From: an uncultured Bacteroidota bacterium
GTDB taxonomy: Bacteria; Bacteroidota; Bacteroidia; Chitinophagales; Chitinophagaceae
Assembly: GCA_903835145.1 (NCBI GenBank)
Contig: CAILMA010000678.1
Span: forward strand, 1 to 7,113
Length of the DNA stretch: 7,113 bases
Direction of reading: 5' to 3'
Under the pieces are notes generated by a model. That model was not told where the DNA came from, did no database searches, and saw only the letters and a list, made by a program, of their open reading frames with translations. This document shows positions 1-6,392 of this stretch, piece after piece. How positions within the stretch are numbered: the first letter of the stretch is position 1; the number at the start of each line of letters is the position of its first letter. Both the position numbers and the translations under genes were made by a program.

Positions 1-29
1 AAACCTTCCTGTTTCAGGAAGGTTTTTTT
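1..29. terminator. Intrinsic terminator hairpin downstream of the giant surface-protein gene
   Basis: Positions 1-11 and 15-25 are perfect reverse complements (arm AAACCTTCCTG) around a TTT loop at 12-14. A run of seven T lies at 23-29 on the plus strand. The hairpin starts 29 bases beyond the stop codon of the minus-strand gene, so it is well placed to end that transcript. Read on the minus strand the final arm ends in GGTTT at the window edge, so any longer U-tract in that direction is out of view. The T-tract seen on the plus strand suggests that it could also stop a convergent gene entering from the left. A smaller hairpin, GTTGTT (34-39) with AACAAC (45-50), lies between it and the stop codon. 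Confidence 0.85.
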
Positions 30-54
30 GTGGGTTGTTGGAGAAACAACAGTA

Positions 55-3000
55 TTATTTATTGATAACGAATTTTGAAGTGTACTTACCAGTCTTGGTG
101 ATTGCAGTTACGAAGTAGATGCCTGAAGCTTCGTTTATTTCTACTGGTGTGGCTTTGTTAGATGTCAGGGTCATTTGTTTGATGACCTTGCCTACCATGT
201 CGGTAAAAATAATGGTTGCTTCTTCACTGTTTTGGGTAAGCAATTCGAGCGAGAAAGTACCGTTGTTCGGGTTAGGAATGACAGATACAGAGGCTTCGCC
301 GGCTGCGTTAACATTCTTAACTGATGTTGGCGGATTGTAGTATGATTTCTGCATACAGCTGTTGTGGTTGGTAATAACCCAGTAGAGGTTATGCGTGAAA
401 TCAGGGTTATCGTTCGTGTAGTTTTGATTGGTCTGACCATTGATGGCGGTAGAATCAAGCGTACCAGCGTTGTCATATCCCCACTGGTAGGAATCTTCAA
501 CATTTGATGTGCAAATGAAATCGCCGTTGAAGTAAATCACTTCAGGATGTTCAGCAACGTTGTCGCCAACGGATACGATGTAAGACGCAGAGGTACCGCA
601 ATTGTTGTTAGGCAAGGTAGCAGTAAGGTAAACTGTAGCAACACCGGGGGCGTTGAAATTTACGAGGCTGTACTGCCCTGTTGTACCTGTGGCCCATACG
701 TCGGCACCTGTAGCGCTCCATGTGTACTTAATGCCAGCAGGAGGTACTATTGCTGCACCGAAGTTGAAGTAGTCGGCCTGGCTACAAACTGATGCCAGTG
801 AATGAACGGCAATCTGTGGTGCACCCGGACTTGGATTAACTGTAACGATTACGTTCTGTGTGCTGGAGCAACCATTCAGTGAGTTTGAGTAAACAAACAT
901 CACGTTTTGAGCGGTAAGCAAGCTGTCGATAAGCAATTCATGAATGTTATTAGATCCGCTTACTGCGCTTGCGCTTACGTGACCAAAGGTAACGAGCGTC
1001 CAGGTAGCGGAAGTAGCAGCGCCGGTTGTTTCAGAATCGATATAAGTGAATGGTGTACCGCTACAAACTGTGTCGGTAAGGCGGCTTGTTAGATATGGCG
1101 TTGGCTTAACGCTTTCGGTAATAGAGTCAGTAGCAGCACAACCGTGGTAGTTCAGGTTAATGATGTACTTCACATTTACAACTGTATTCGTAGTGCTGTT
1201 GAGGTATTCGGCGATAGGGCCACTGCCGCTGTTTGCGGTATTGGTGATGCCGGCAACTGCTGCCCTGCTCCAGGTAAATAATGTACCGAGCGAATCGGAA
1301 GCCGGGCTGTATGTGAACAGGTTGCTGTCGCAAATAGGTGTAGGTGATAACGTACTCGACAGGTTAGGATAGCCATAAACGTGCAGGGTTTTGCTTGCCG
1401 TGCTTGTGCCACAGGCGTTAGTTATAGTATAGCCTATGATGCTTGTACCCGGCGCAAAAGTAGTAACCACGCCAGTATTGGTGATGCGGGCAACAAGTGT
1501 ATCGCTGCTGCTCCAGGTACCGCCAGAGATCGTATCAGTGAAGGTGACGCCCATGCCTTTACAAATGGTATCGGCACCAATTACGGCACCAGGGTTTGGC
1601 GCACCAACTGTTATTGAAATTCCGAAAGTCGCTGTATCAGCACCGCAATATCCGTTACCAGTATCTATGGCGAAGATGGTAACACTGCCTACGCCAACAC
1701 CGGTAACAACACCAGTTGAAAAATCAACTGTTGCAACACTGGCTGCACTACTCTGCCATTGTAAGCCAATTGTTCCTGTAGCATCGGAAAGGGTATCGAG
1801 TGCACCCGGGCAAAGTGTTGAAACGCCTGTGATAGAGCCTGCATTAGGTGTAAGGTTTACCTGTACCGGATGAGACGCAAAGAGCGTACCGCAATAAGTA
1901 CTGTTGGCAGTATATGTAATAATTGCAAGGCCACCGCTTAAACCGGTAACCACACCGCTCACATCAACAAACGCGCGACCAGAACCAGAGCCAATGCCCC
2001 AGATACCGGTACCACCGGAACCCGTATCCGTTAGGCTGATGGTGCTGCCTACGCAAACTCTTGATAAACCATTTATAATTCCGGTATCGGCCTGGGCGCG
2101 AACCTGAATAATTTTTGGGGCTGCTGTATCTGCACCGCAGGAGTTGCTGACAATATAAGTGATGGTATCTGTACCCACTATGCTGCCGTAGGTGATGGCA
2201 GAATCGGTGCCACCGCTTGCGCCAGTGCCTGCGAAGGTTACGTTACTGTTGCTCCTCCTCCAGGTACCGCCTGAAGGTGTAGCTTTTTCGGTAAGTGTGG
2301 TATTCAAGCAAAGATTTAAAGGTGATGCAGTTGTGATGATTGCGTTAGGAACGGTAATAACGGTTACCGGACTACTTGCTGTAGCGGTGCCACAGCTATT
2401 GGTAACGGTATAAATGATGCTCGCAGTACCAAGAGCAACGCCAAATACCATGCCGGCATTTGTTACCGTTGCAATGGCGGTATTCCCGCTGCTCCATACG
2501 CCACCTGTTACAGTTTCAGTAAACAATGACCCTGCATGAACGCAAAGTACACCGACTCCCGACACGCTACCTGCATCAGGAGACGCGTGAATAACGATGG
2601 GCAGGCTGGTTGCTGCGGTACCGCAAGCTGATGATACAGTGTATAATACGGTATCGATGCCACCTGCGCCAGCGAAAGTTGTAACAACACCTGAAGAAGT
2701 GATGGTAGCCAATGCTGTATTGGTAAGGCTCCATGTGCCGCCAGACGCGCTTTCGGTAAGAGAAGTGCCAGAACCTGCGCAAACTGTATCAGTACCTGTA
2801 ATGGTGCCTGTAACAGGTGCGCTAACCACAGTTATGTTATGTGTAGCAGTTGCAGTTGAGCAGGCGTTGGTAGCTGTGTAGCTGATAACGGCTGAACCAA
2901 GCGCTACGGGGAATACTGTACCAGTAGTGCTAACTGTTGCTATTGACGTATTTGAACTCGACCAGTTGCCCGAAGCACCGGCTGTTGTGAATGTAGGTGT

Positions 3001-5712
3001 AGTGCTGAGGCATATTGAAGACGCTCCAGTGATAGGGCCTGCAATAGGCGTAGTATCTACGGCCACCGTACGGGTTGCCGTGTCTGCACCGCAAGTGTTG
3101 CTTACTATATAAGAGATTGTAGCAGAGCCATGACCTGCGCCACCTACTATACCAGTAGAGGTAACGGTAGCCACTGACGAAGCAGAAGAAATCCATGCAC
3201 CGCCAGAAGCAGTATCAGTATAAGTAGTGGTACTTCCTACACACAATGTTGCACTGCCTGATAGCGGGCTAACGTGTGGTATCGGGCTAACTGTTATTGA
3301 TTTTGTAGCAGTAGCAGTAGAGCTACAAGTGCTTGATACAGTATAAGTAATGGTTGCCGTGCCCGTTGCGAGGGTACTAACAATACCAGTGCTGCTCACT
3401 GATGCGACAGCAGGGTTGCTGCTGGTCCAGGTGCCACCCATGGCGGTATCAGCAAAAGTAGTTGTTGCGCCGAGGCAAACCGGAGCCGAAGTACCGGTAA
3501 TAACGCCGGCCGATGGGCTTGAGTTTACGGATACAAATACTGACGCTGAGGCACTGCCACAACTGTTAGATACAGTATATACTATAGTAGTAGTACCAGT
3601 AGCCACGCCAAAAACAACACCTGAGCTGTTGACTGTAGCACGGCTCATATCGCTGCTTGTCCAGGTACCGCCAGATGGGGTATCAGTGAGTGTTTCAGAT
3701 GTGCCGGGGCAAATGCTGGCTGCAGTTCCGGTTATTGCACCGGGCGCGGGAGCTATATTTACTGCAAAAGCTATTGATGCCGAAGAAGAACCACAGGAGT
3801 TCGTTCTGGTATAAGATATATTAGTTGTACCGCTGGCAACGCTGGTAACTACACCTGCGCTGGTAATGGTAGCAATAGTAGTATCGCTACTGCTCCATAC
3901 GCCGCCAGTAAGGCTTTCTGTAAGGGTAACGTGACCGCCTACGCAAGAGCCCGTGCTGCCAGCAATGGTGCCAGCCGATGGAGCGCCATCAATTACAACT
4001 GCCTTCATGATTCGATTGGTATCGCCTCCGGCAGTTAGGGTATAATATATGGTATCGATGCCAGCAGCTATTAATGACAGTGTGCCAGCACTATTAATGG
4101 TAGCGAGGCTTGGATTGCTTACACTCCAGCGACCTCCTGTAATGGAATCGGAATAACTTGTAGTGCCGGCAGTAACGCAAATAGCCGAGTCGCCTGCGAT
4201 TGCAGGCACATATGGAATAGGATAGTTTTTTAGCAGGCAAACCTTTCCGCTACCTCCAATAGCACCGGTAACGATTTCCGGATAGCCATCACCGTCAAGA
4301 TCACCCATTGTTACTCCAATAGGCACAAATCCTGCAGGGAAATTTGACGGAGTGGCAAGCGAAGAACTGCTAATACAACCGCTTGTAGAAGTATTTCTGA
4401 ACACAGACACAGTATATACAGCTGAGTTAGTGACCACTACATCTGGTTTGCCATCACCGTCCACATCGCCAATGGCTACGCCAACCGGGCCGAGGCCTGT
4501 TGTAAAATCGACTTTTGTAGCGAAAGAAATGGCGCCGCCTGCCGATGATGTATTTCTAAAAATTGACACCGTATTGGAAGTATTGTTGGCAACGAGCAGA
4601 TCAAGGAAACCATCGCCATCGATATCGCCTGTTTGTATGTCTATAGGAAGGGAACCAATGGTATCAATAGTGCGGGTTGCGAAATTTATGGTGCCGGGGG
4701 TAGAAATGTTCTTGAAAACGGACAAAAGATTATGGAGCGTATCTACAACTGCCACATCGGGCATGCCATCGCGGTTAAAGTCGCCGGTACACATACCAAG
4801 GTTTCTTGGGCCGGAGGGAAAGGAAAGACCGGTATCGAAAGAAGAGTTGTTGATGACACCTACTGAAGATGTATTTCTGTATACAACAAAGTCCGATGTA
4901 TCGGAAGAGGAAACAGCAACATCAAGTTTACCATCGCCATCGTAGTCGGCAATGGCAAGTACTGAAGGGGCAATGCTGAACCTGCTGTGGTAGAAAACCC
5001 CAGTTGCAAAGGACACAGTAGAAGCAGTAGATGTATTTCTGAATACATAAATTCTACCGGAACCCTGAGCGGAAACGATGATGTCAGGCTTACCATCGCC
5101 ATCTATATCAGCGAGCTTTATATTTTCTGGATATGCAATAGTTGTTGGAGAGAGGGTATCGGGCATGCCAAAGGTGCTGGCATCAATAGTGCCAACTGCT
5201 CCGTTATTTTGATATACAACTACAGCCTGCGCGCCCTTGCAATTTACTGCGAGGTCAGGCTTGCCGTCGCCATTCAGGTCGCCGATAGCTGCAGTAAAGG
5301 GTGAGCTGCTGCCTGACCTGCCGGTTGTCAACTGAACGGGTACAGAGAAATTGACCAGCTGCTGAATGAACCGACTGTTGTTATAGGTAGGTGTAAAAAA
5401 TGCTTGTGCCGAAGTTGTTGCCCGGTGCGTGGAAGTGTCAGTATAACTGACTGCGCCATAATTGGCACCGGAATCTACAGTCACCGTAAGCGATGTTGTG
5501 GAGGCGGAAGTGACCGTGCCTCGTGTAGCCCCGAAATACAGGAAATTATTGGTAGTGGTAGAATTGAAATTATGACCGTGAACGATGACACTTGAACCAA
5601 CGGTCGCTACATTGGGACTAATGGAATCGATTGCTGGCACCTGCGCTGAGGCCGTTCGCGTGGCAAAGACAGCCACTACAAACACCAGTTTAAAAATATT
5701 TGACATTTTCAT
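55..5712 (-). CDS. Giant modular T9SS-secreted surface protein (IPT/TIG, FG-GAP propeller, 12 Ig-like repeats, PKD-like domains, sorting domain)
   Basis: This intact 1885-residue gene ends in TAA at 55-57. Residues 1-23 are a signal peptide (basic start, hydrophobic core LVFVVAVFA, cleavage ASA|Q). Residues 25-107 resemble an IPT/TIG domain (SISPNVATVGSSVIVHG). Residues 142-495 hold seven FG-GAP/VCBS repeats, each with a DxDxDG-type calcium loop. Residues 501-1446 are twelve tandem Big_2-like Ig repeats (GGTWSSS...ATV...G.V.GVA.GTATITYTVSNSCG). Residues 1447-1716 contain three PKD-like/Ig-like domains, and 1717-1798 a Cys-containing YQWGYD module. Residues 1807-1885 are a T9SS type A sorting domain (VIPNPNNGTFSLEL... 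GIYFVTA... FVINK). The family knowledge implies Sec export, then T9SS transfer across the outer membrane with removal of the C-terminal domain. There is no catalytic domain, so an adhesive or scaffold role is inferred and its ligand is unknown. ATG at 5712 is the longest start; ATG at 5706 (MSNIF) is an equally possible start, and neither has a Shine-Dalgarno sequence, as is usual in Bacteroidota. Confidence 0.95.
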   Translation of the reverse strand: MKMSNIFKLVFVVAVFATRTASAQVPAIDSISPNVATVGSSVIVHGHNFNSTTTNNFLYFGATRGTVTSASTTSLTVTVDSGANYGAVSYTDTSTHRATTSAQAFFTPTYNNSRFIQQLVNFSVPVQLTTGRSGSSSPFTAAIGDLNGDGKPDLAVNCKGAQAVVVYQNNGAVGTIDASTFGMPDTLSPTTIAYPENIKLADIDGDGKPDIIVSAQGSGRIYVFRNTSTASTVSFATGVFYHSRFSIAPSVLAIADYDGDGKLDVAVSSSDTSDFVVYRNTSSVGVINNSSFDTGLSFPSGPRNLGMCTGDFNRDGMPDVAVVDTLHNLLSVFKNISTPGTINFATRTIDTIGSLPIDIQTGDIDGDGFLDLLVANNTSNTVSIFRNTSSAGGAISFATKVDFTTGLGPVGVAIGDVDGDGKPDVVVTNSAVYTVSVFRNTSTSGCISSSSLATPSNFPAGFVPIGVTMGDLDGDGYPEIVTGAIGGSGKVCLLKNYPIPYVPAIAGDSAICVTAGTTSYSDSITGGRWSVSNPSLATINSAGTLSLIAAGIDTIYYTLTAGGDTNRIMKAVVIDGAPSAGTIAGSTGSCVGGHVTLTESLTGGVWSSSDTTIATITSAGVVTSVASGTTNISYTRTNSCGSSSASIAFAVNIAPAPGAITGTAASICPGTSETLTDTPSGGTWTSSDMSRATVNSSGVVFGVATGTTTIVYTVSNSCGSASASVFVSVNSSPSAGVITGTSAPVCLGATTTFADTAMGGTWTSSNPAVASVSSTGIVSTLATGTATITYTVSSTCSSTATATKSITVSPIPHVSPLSGSATLCVGSTTTYTDTASGGAWISSASSVATVTSTGIVGGAGHGSATISYIVSNTCGADTATRTVAVDTTPIAGPITGASSICLSTTPTFTTAGASGNWSSSNTSIATVSTTGTVFPVALGSAVISYTATNACSTATATHNITVVSAPVTGTITGTDTVCAGSGTSLTESASGGTWSLTNTALATITSSGVVTTFAGAGGIDTVLYTVSSACGTAATSLPIVIHASPDAGSVSGVGVLCVHAGSLFTETVTGGVWSSGNTAIATVTNAGMVFGVALGTASIIYTVTNSCGTATASSPVTVITVPNAIITTASPLNLCLNTTLTEKATPSGGTWRRSNSNVTFAGTGASGGTDSAITYGSIVGTDTITYIVSNSCGADTAAPKIIQVRAQADTGIINGLSRVCVGSTISLTDTGSGGTGIWGIGSGSGRAFVDVSGVVTGLSGGLAIITYTANSTYCGTLFASHPVQVNLTPNAGSITGVSTLCPGALDTLSDATGTIGLQWQSSAASVATVDFSTGVVTGVGVGSVTIFAIDTGNGYCGADTATFGISITVGAPNPGAVIGADTICKGMGVTFTDTISGGTWSSSDTLVARITNTGVVTTFAPGTSIIGYTITNACGTSTASKTLHVYGYPNLSSTLSPTPICDSNLFTYSPASDSLGTLFTWSRAAVAGITNTANSGSGPIAEYLNSTTNTVVNVKYIINLNYHGCAATDSITESVKPTPYLTSRLTDTVCSGTPFTYIDSETTGAATSATWTLVTFGHVSASAVSGSNNIHELLIDSLLTAQNVMFVYSNSLNGCSSTQNVIVTVNPSPGAPQIAVHSLASVCSQADYFNFGAAIVPPAGIKYTWSATGADVWATGTTGQYSLVNFNAPGVATVYLTATLPNNNCGTSASYIVSVGDNVAEHPEVIYFNGDFICTSNVEDSYQWGYDNAGTLDSTAINGQTNQNYTNDNPDFTHNLYWVITNHNSCMQKSYYNPPTSVKNVNAAGEASVSVIPNPNNGTFSLELLTQNSEEATIIFTDMVGKVIKQMTLTSNKATPVEINEASGIYFVTAITKTGKYTSKFVINK
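58..294 (-). other. T9SS type A C-terminal sorting domain (within the giant gene)
   Basis: Residues 1807-1885 form the domain. It opens with the typical VSVIPNPNNGTFSLEL stretch, continues with a strand containing IIFTDMVGKVI, then the GIYFVTAITKTGKYTSKFVINK ending. This is the Por secretion tail pattern (TIGR04183-like) that directs Bacteroidota proteins through the type IX secretion system, where the tail is normally cleaved and the protein attached to the cell surface or released. The lysine near the very end and the conserved PNP and GIY motifs are present, so the signal looks functional. Confidence 0.93.
319..564 (-). other. Cys-containing YQWGYD module preceding the sorting domain (within the giant gene)
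   Basis: Residues 1717-1798 contain the stretch SYQWGYDNAGTLDSTAINGQ, then NQNYTNDNPDF and YWVITNHNSCMQKSYYN. Cysteines at 1734 and 1786 could pair. From memory, very similar stretches occur just in front of sorting domains in Chitinophagaceae surface proteins, but I cannot name a Pfam family for it. It differs from the repeats upstream in being rich in Asn, Tyr and Asp, and may be a folded spacer or a processing-related module. The boundaries are estimated from the end of the preceding Ig-like domain and the start of the sorting domain. Confidence 0.55.
565..1374 (-). other. Three PKD-like / Ig-like domains (within the giant gene)
   Basis: Residues 1447-1536, 1537-1627 and 1628-1716 each start with a Cys (1461, 1550, 1643), contain an aromatic core (FTWSRAAV, ATWTLVTF, KYTWSATG) and end with a Cys (1525, 1615, 1705). 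The first two carry the pattern C-x-x-x-FTY...W...GSGPI/GSNNI-x-E-x-L...V-x-Y-x-x-N...GC, which matches the PKD-like repeats common in Bacteroidota adhesins. The third is more divergent. The spacing between the Cys pairs is 62-65 residues, distinct from the roughly 50 residues in the Ig-like repeats before them. They probably act as stalk domains between the repeat region and the C-terminus. Confidence 0.7.
1375..4212 (-). repeat. Twelve tandem Big_2-like Ig repeats, about 78 codons (234 bp) each
   Basis: Residues 501-1446 consist of twelve tandem units. The first Cys of each is at 512, 590, 668, 746, 824, 901, 978, 1057, 1135, 1220, 1301 and 1384, so the period is 77-79 residues until the ninth unit and 81-85 for units 9 to 11. 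Each unit runs from a linker such as P-x-AGxITG through C-x-G, TDT-x-SGGTWSSS, IATV, GVVxGVAxGT, ITYTVSN, CG and TAT. A second Cys follows in units 2-12, usually exactly 50 residues after the first. At DNA level the GGTW codons recur as near-identical CCAGGTACCGCC stretches on the plus strand (for example near 1516, 2260 and 3660). The fold expected is a bacterial Ig-like beta sandwich, forming a rigid stalk. Confidence 0.9.
4228..5289 (-). repeat. Seven FG-GAP/VCBS repeats forming a predicted calcium-binding beta-propeller
   Basis: Calcium-loop motifs lie at residues 144-153 (GDLNGDGKPD), 201-210 (ADIDGDGKPD), 255-264 (ADYDGDGKLD), 310-319 (GDFNRDGMPD), 362-371 (GDIDGDGFLD), 415-424 (GDVDGDGKPD) and 470-479 (GDLDGDGYPE). 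The spacing is 52-57 residues, one per blade. Most blades also carry a VFRNTS-type strand (225-229, 278-282, 334-338, 385-389, 438-442), giving a recurring DNA word around TGTATTTCTGAA on the plus strand. Seven units match the seven-bladed propeller of integrin alpha-type FG-GAP proteins. Such propellers usually bind protein or glycan ligands, so this is the likeliest recognition head of the molecule; that role is inferred. Confidence 0.9.
5392..5640 (-). other. IPT/TIG domain following the signal peptide (within the giant gene)
   Basis: Residues 25-107 begin with VPAIDSISPNVATVGSSVIVHGHNFNS, the start typical of IPT/TIG domains (ISP...G..V.I.G..F). The domain continues with YFGATRGTVTSASTTSLTVTVDSGANYGAVSYTDT, matching the V-x-FG...A..V...S.T.LTV.VP..A..G.V.V pattern. 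IPT/TIG domains are Ig-like folds that frequently sit at the N-terminus of Bacteroidota surface proteins next to FG-GAP propellers. Confidence 0.8.
5644..5712 (-). other. Sec signal peptide (within the giant gene)
   Basis: Residues 1-23 carry Lys2 and Lys8, a hydrophobic core LVFVVAVFA (residues 9-17) and an AxA cleavage site, ASA|Q, at 21-24. There is no lipobox Cys, so this is a signal peptidase I substrate rather than a lipoprotein. A Gln immediately after cleavage is common in Bacteroidota. Confidence 0.88.
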
Positions 5713-5809
5713 ATAAATTTGGGTAACTTTTATTTTTGTTTCTAAGGCTTATTTATTATTTTTGAACATGTAATGAACATTGAAAACTAAATGATGGTAA
5801 AGAAACTTC

Positions 5810-5828
5810 TACTTCACACTTTGAAGTA
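5810..5828 (-). promoter_or_regulatory. Small hairpin in the leader of the giant gene
   Basis: TACTTCA at 5810-5816 and TGAAGTA at 5822-5828 are perfect 7-bp complements around a 5-base loop. The hairpin lies 98-116 bases upstream of the start codon, inside the transcript expected from either candidate promoter. The stem is short and there is no T-run after it on the minus strand, so it is not a convincing terminator. It may be only a chance palindrome. Confidence 0.25.
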
Positions 5829-5863
5829 AAATTGCCTTCTATCAGTTAATTTTGCAAAGGGCA

Positions 5864-5871
5864 CAAAGGTA
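5864..5871 (-). promoter_or_regulatory. Candidate Bacteroidota -7 box TACCTTTG for the giant gene
   Basis: On the minus strand this reads TACCTTTG, an exact match to the Bacteroidota -7 consensus TAnnTTTG. It would give a leader of roughly 145 bases. No clear TTG or TTTG -33 element is found 17-23 bases upstream, which weakens the call. It is an alternative or additional promoter to the one at 5964-5995. Confidence 0.4.
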
Positions 5872-5963
5872 AAGAAAAATGCTATAAGTTCGATTTTTAA
5901 CTTATTCTCATATTTTATTTTTAAAATATTTATTTTACTGTTTTATTGACTTGTCTTAACGAT

Positions 5964-5995
5964 GCAACTTACGTTGTCACATTGCGGTAACCAAA
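5964..5995 (-). promoter_or_regulatory. Candidate minus-strand promoter directly after the direct-repeat operator
   Basis: On the minus strand TTTG (5992-5995) is followed after 20 bases by TAAGTTGC (5964-5971), close to the Bacteroidota TTTG / TAnnTTTG arrangement but with an imperfect -7 box. The 17-bp direct repeat ends exactly where the -33 element begins, the position expected for an activator bound just upstream of RNA polymerase. The inferred transcript start near 5958 implies a leader of about 245 bases to the giant gene. Both the promoter and its link to the operator are inferences. Confidence 0.35.
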
Positions 5996-6031
5996 AAAAC
6001 TTCACGAACGGTCGAAAAACTTCACGAACGG
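5995..6031 (-). promoter_or_regulatory. 17-bp direct repeat, putative LytTR-type response-regulator operator
   Basis: AAAAACTTCACGAACGG occurs at 5995-6011 and again, identical, at 6015-6031, a period of 20 bp (about two helical turns). On the minus strand the core reads CCGTTCGTG in both copies, and the promoter-proximal copy is ACCGTTCGTG. This resembles the AlgR site (CCGTTCGTC), and the layout of two same-orientation 9-bp sites separated by 11 bp resembles direct-repeat sites of the LytTR DNA-binding family (AgrA, ComE and AlgR types). The half-sites point toward the giant gene and sit immediately upstream of a candidate -33 element. The repeat is directly seen; the protein that binds it is inferred, and no regulator gene is in the window. 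Confidence 0.5.
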
Positions 6032-6049
6032 CAAAAAAAGTTGTTGTCA

Positions 6050-6118
6050 GGTACGGTTTGCTACTCGGTTCCTGAAAAAAACACTGAAAAGATAAAATGG
6101 GGCAGAAAAAACCGTGCC
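6050..6118. repeat. Interrupted inverted repeat
   Basis: GGTACGGTTT at 6050-6059 and AAACCGTGCC at 6109-6118 are complementary over ten positions with one G-U type mismatch, separated by 49 bases. It lies upstream of the candidate operator. Both arms contain an ACCGT core similar to that of the direct repeat, but out of register with it. No function can be assigned. Confidence 0.3.
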
Positions 6119-6374
6119 GCAAAAGTAAATGAGTATAAGTTACAGGACTGCCGAAACAACGAATTAATGATGATGTCAAAAAAATTAACTTTCACTTAAT
6201 CTATAAAAGCAGCGGGCCACTATCATATAAGATAAAAAACTTCTCGAGACGATGTGCTTGTGGCTTAGTTTTATTTACAGATAATTAAAAATGTTATTTT
6301 CTTAAAAAAAGGTGAAGTTTTAACCAACCAAATCAACAAATAGAATGTCTTACTTAGTGTAGCTACAATTTCGG

Positions 6375-6392
6375 AATTATCGATTGATAATT
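6375..6392 (+). repeat. Small AT-rich hairpin
   Basis: AATTATC (6375-6381) pairs perfectly with GATAATT (6386-6392) around a GATT loop, and the stem can be extended by two G-U pairs. Only two further T bases follow, so it is a poor terminator. It lies about 180 bases upstream of the second gene and may be a chance structure. Confidence 0.2.

Noticed and set aside
3350..3814. Open frame of 154 codons on the plus strand inside the Ig-repeat tract
   Set aside because: It is a shadow of the tandem repeats, with Val/Pro-rich low-complexity translation and no start context or domain. Similar antisense frames recur with the repeat period.
4352..4945. Open frame of 197 codons on the plus strand inside the giant gene
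   Set aside because: It is antisense to the FG-GAP repeats, and its translation is a repetitive reflection of the repeated DNA (PSPSTSPMATP-type stretches). The minus-strand frame has full domain support.
1375..5289. Possible CRISPR or satellite-type DNA repeats
   Set aside because: The periodicities of about 234 bp and 160 bp are explained by in-frame protein repeats. Units are diverged and there are no short identical repeats with unique spacers.
5995..6031. Direct repeat read as a mobile-element target-site duplication
   Set aside because: The two copies are separated by only three bases, leaving no inserted element between them. An operator explains the spacing better.
5943..6179. Open frame of 78 codons on the minus strand in the intergenic region
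   Set aside because: It runs straight through the direct repeat and AT-rich runs, shows no recognisable domain, and overlaps the candidate operator and promoter. Its low-complexity Phe-rich translation looks like chance.
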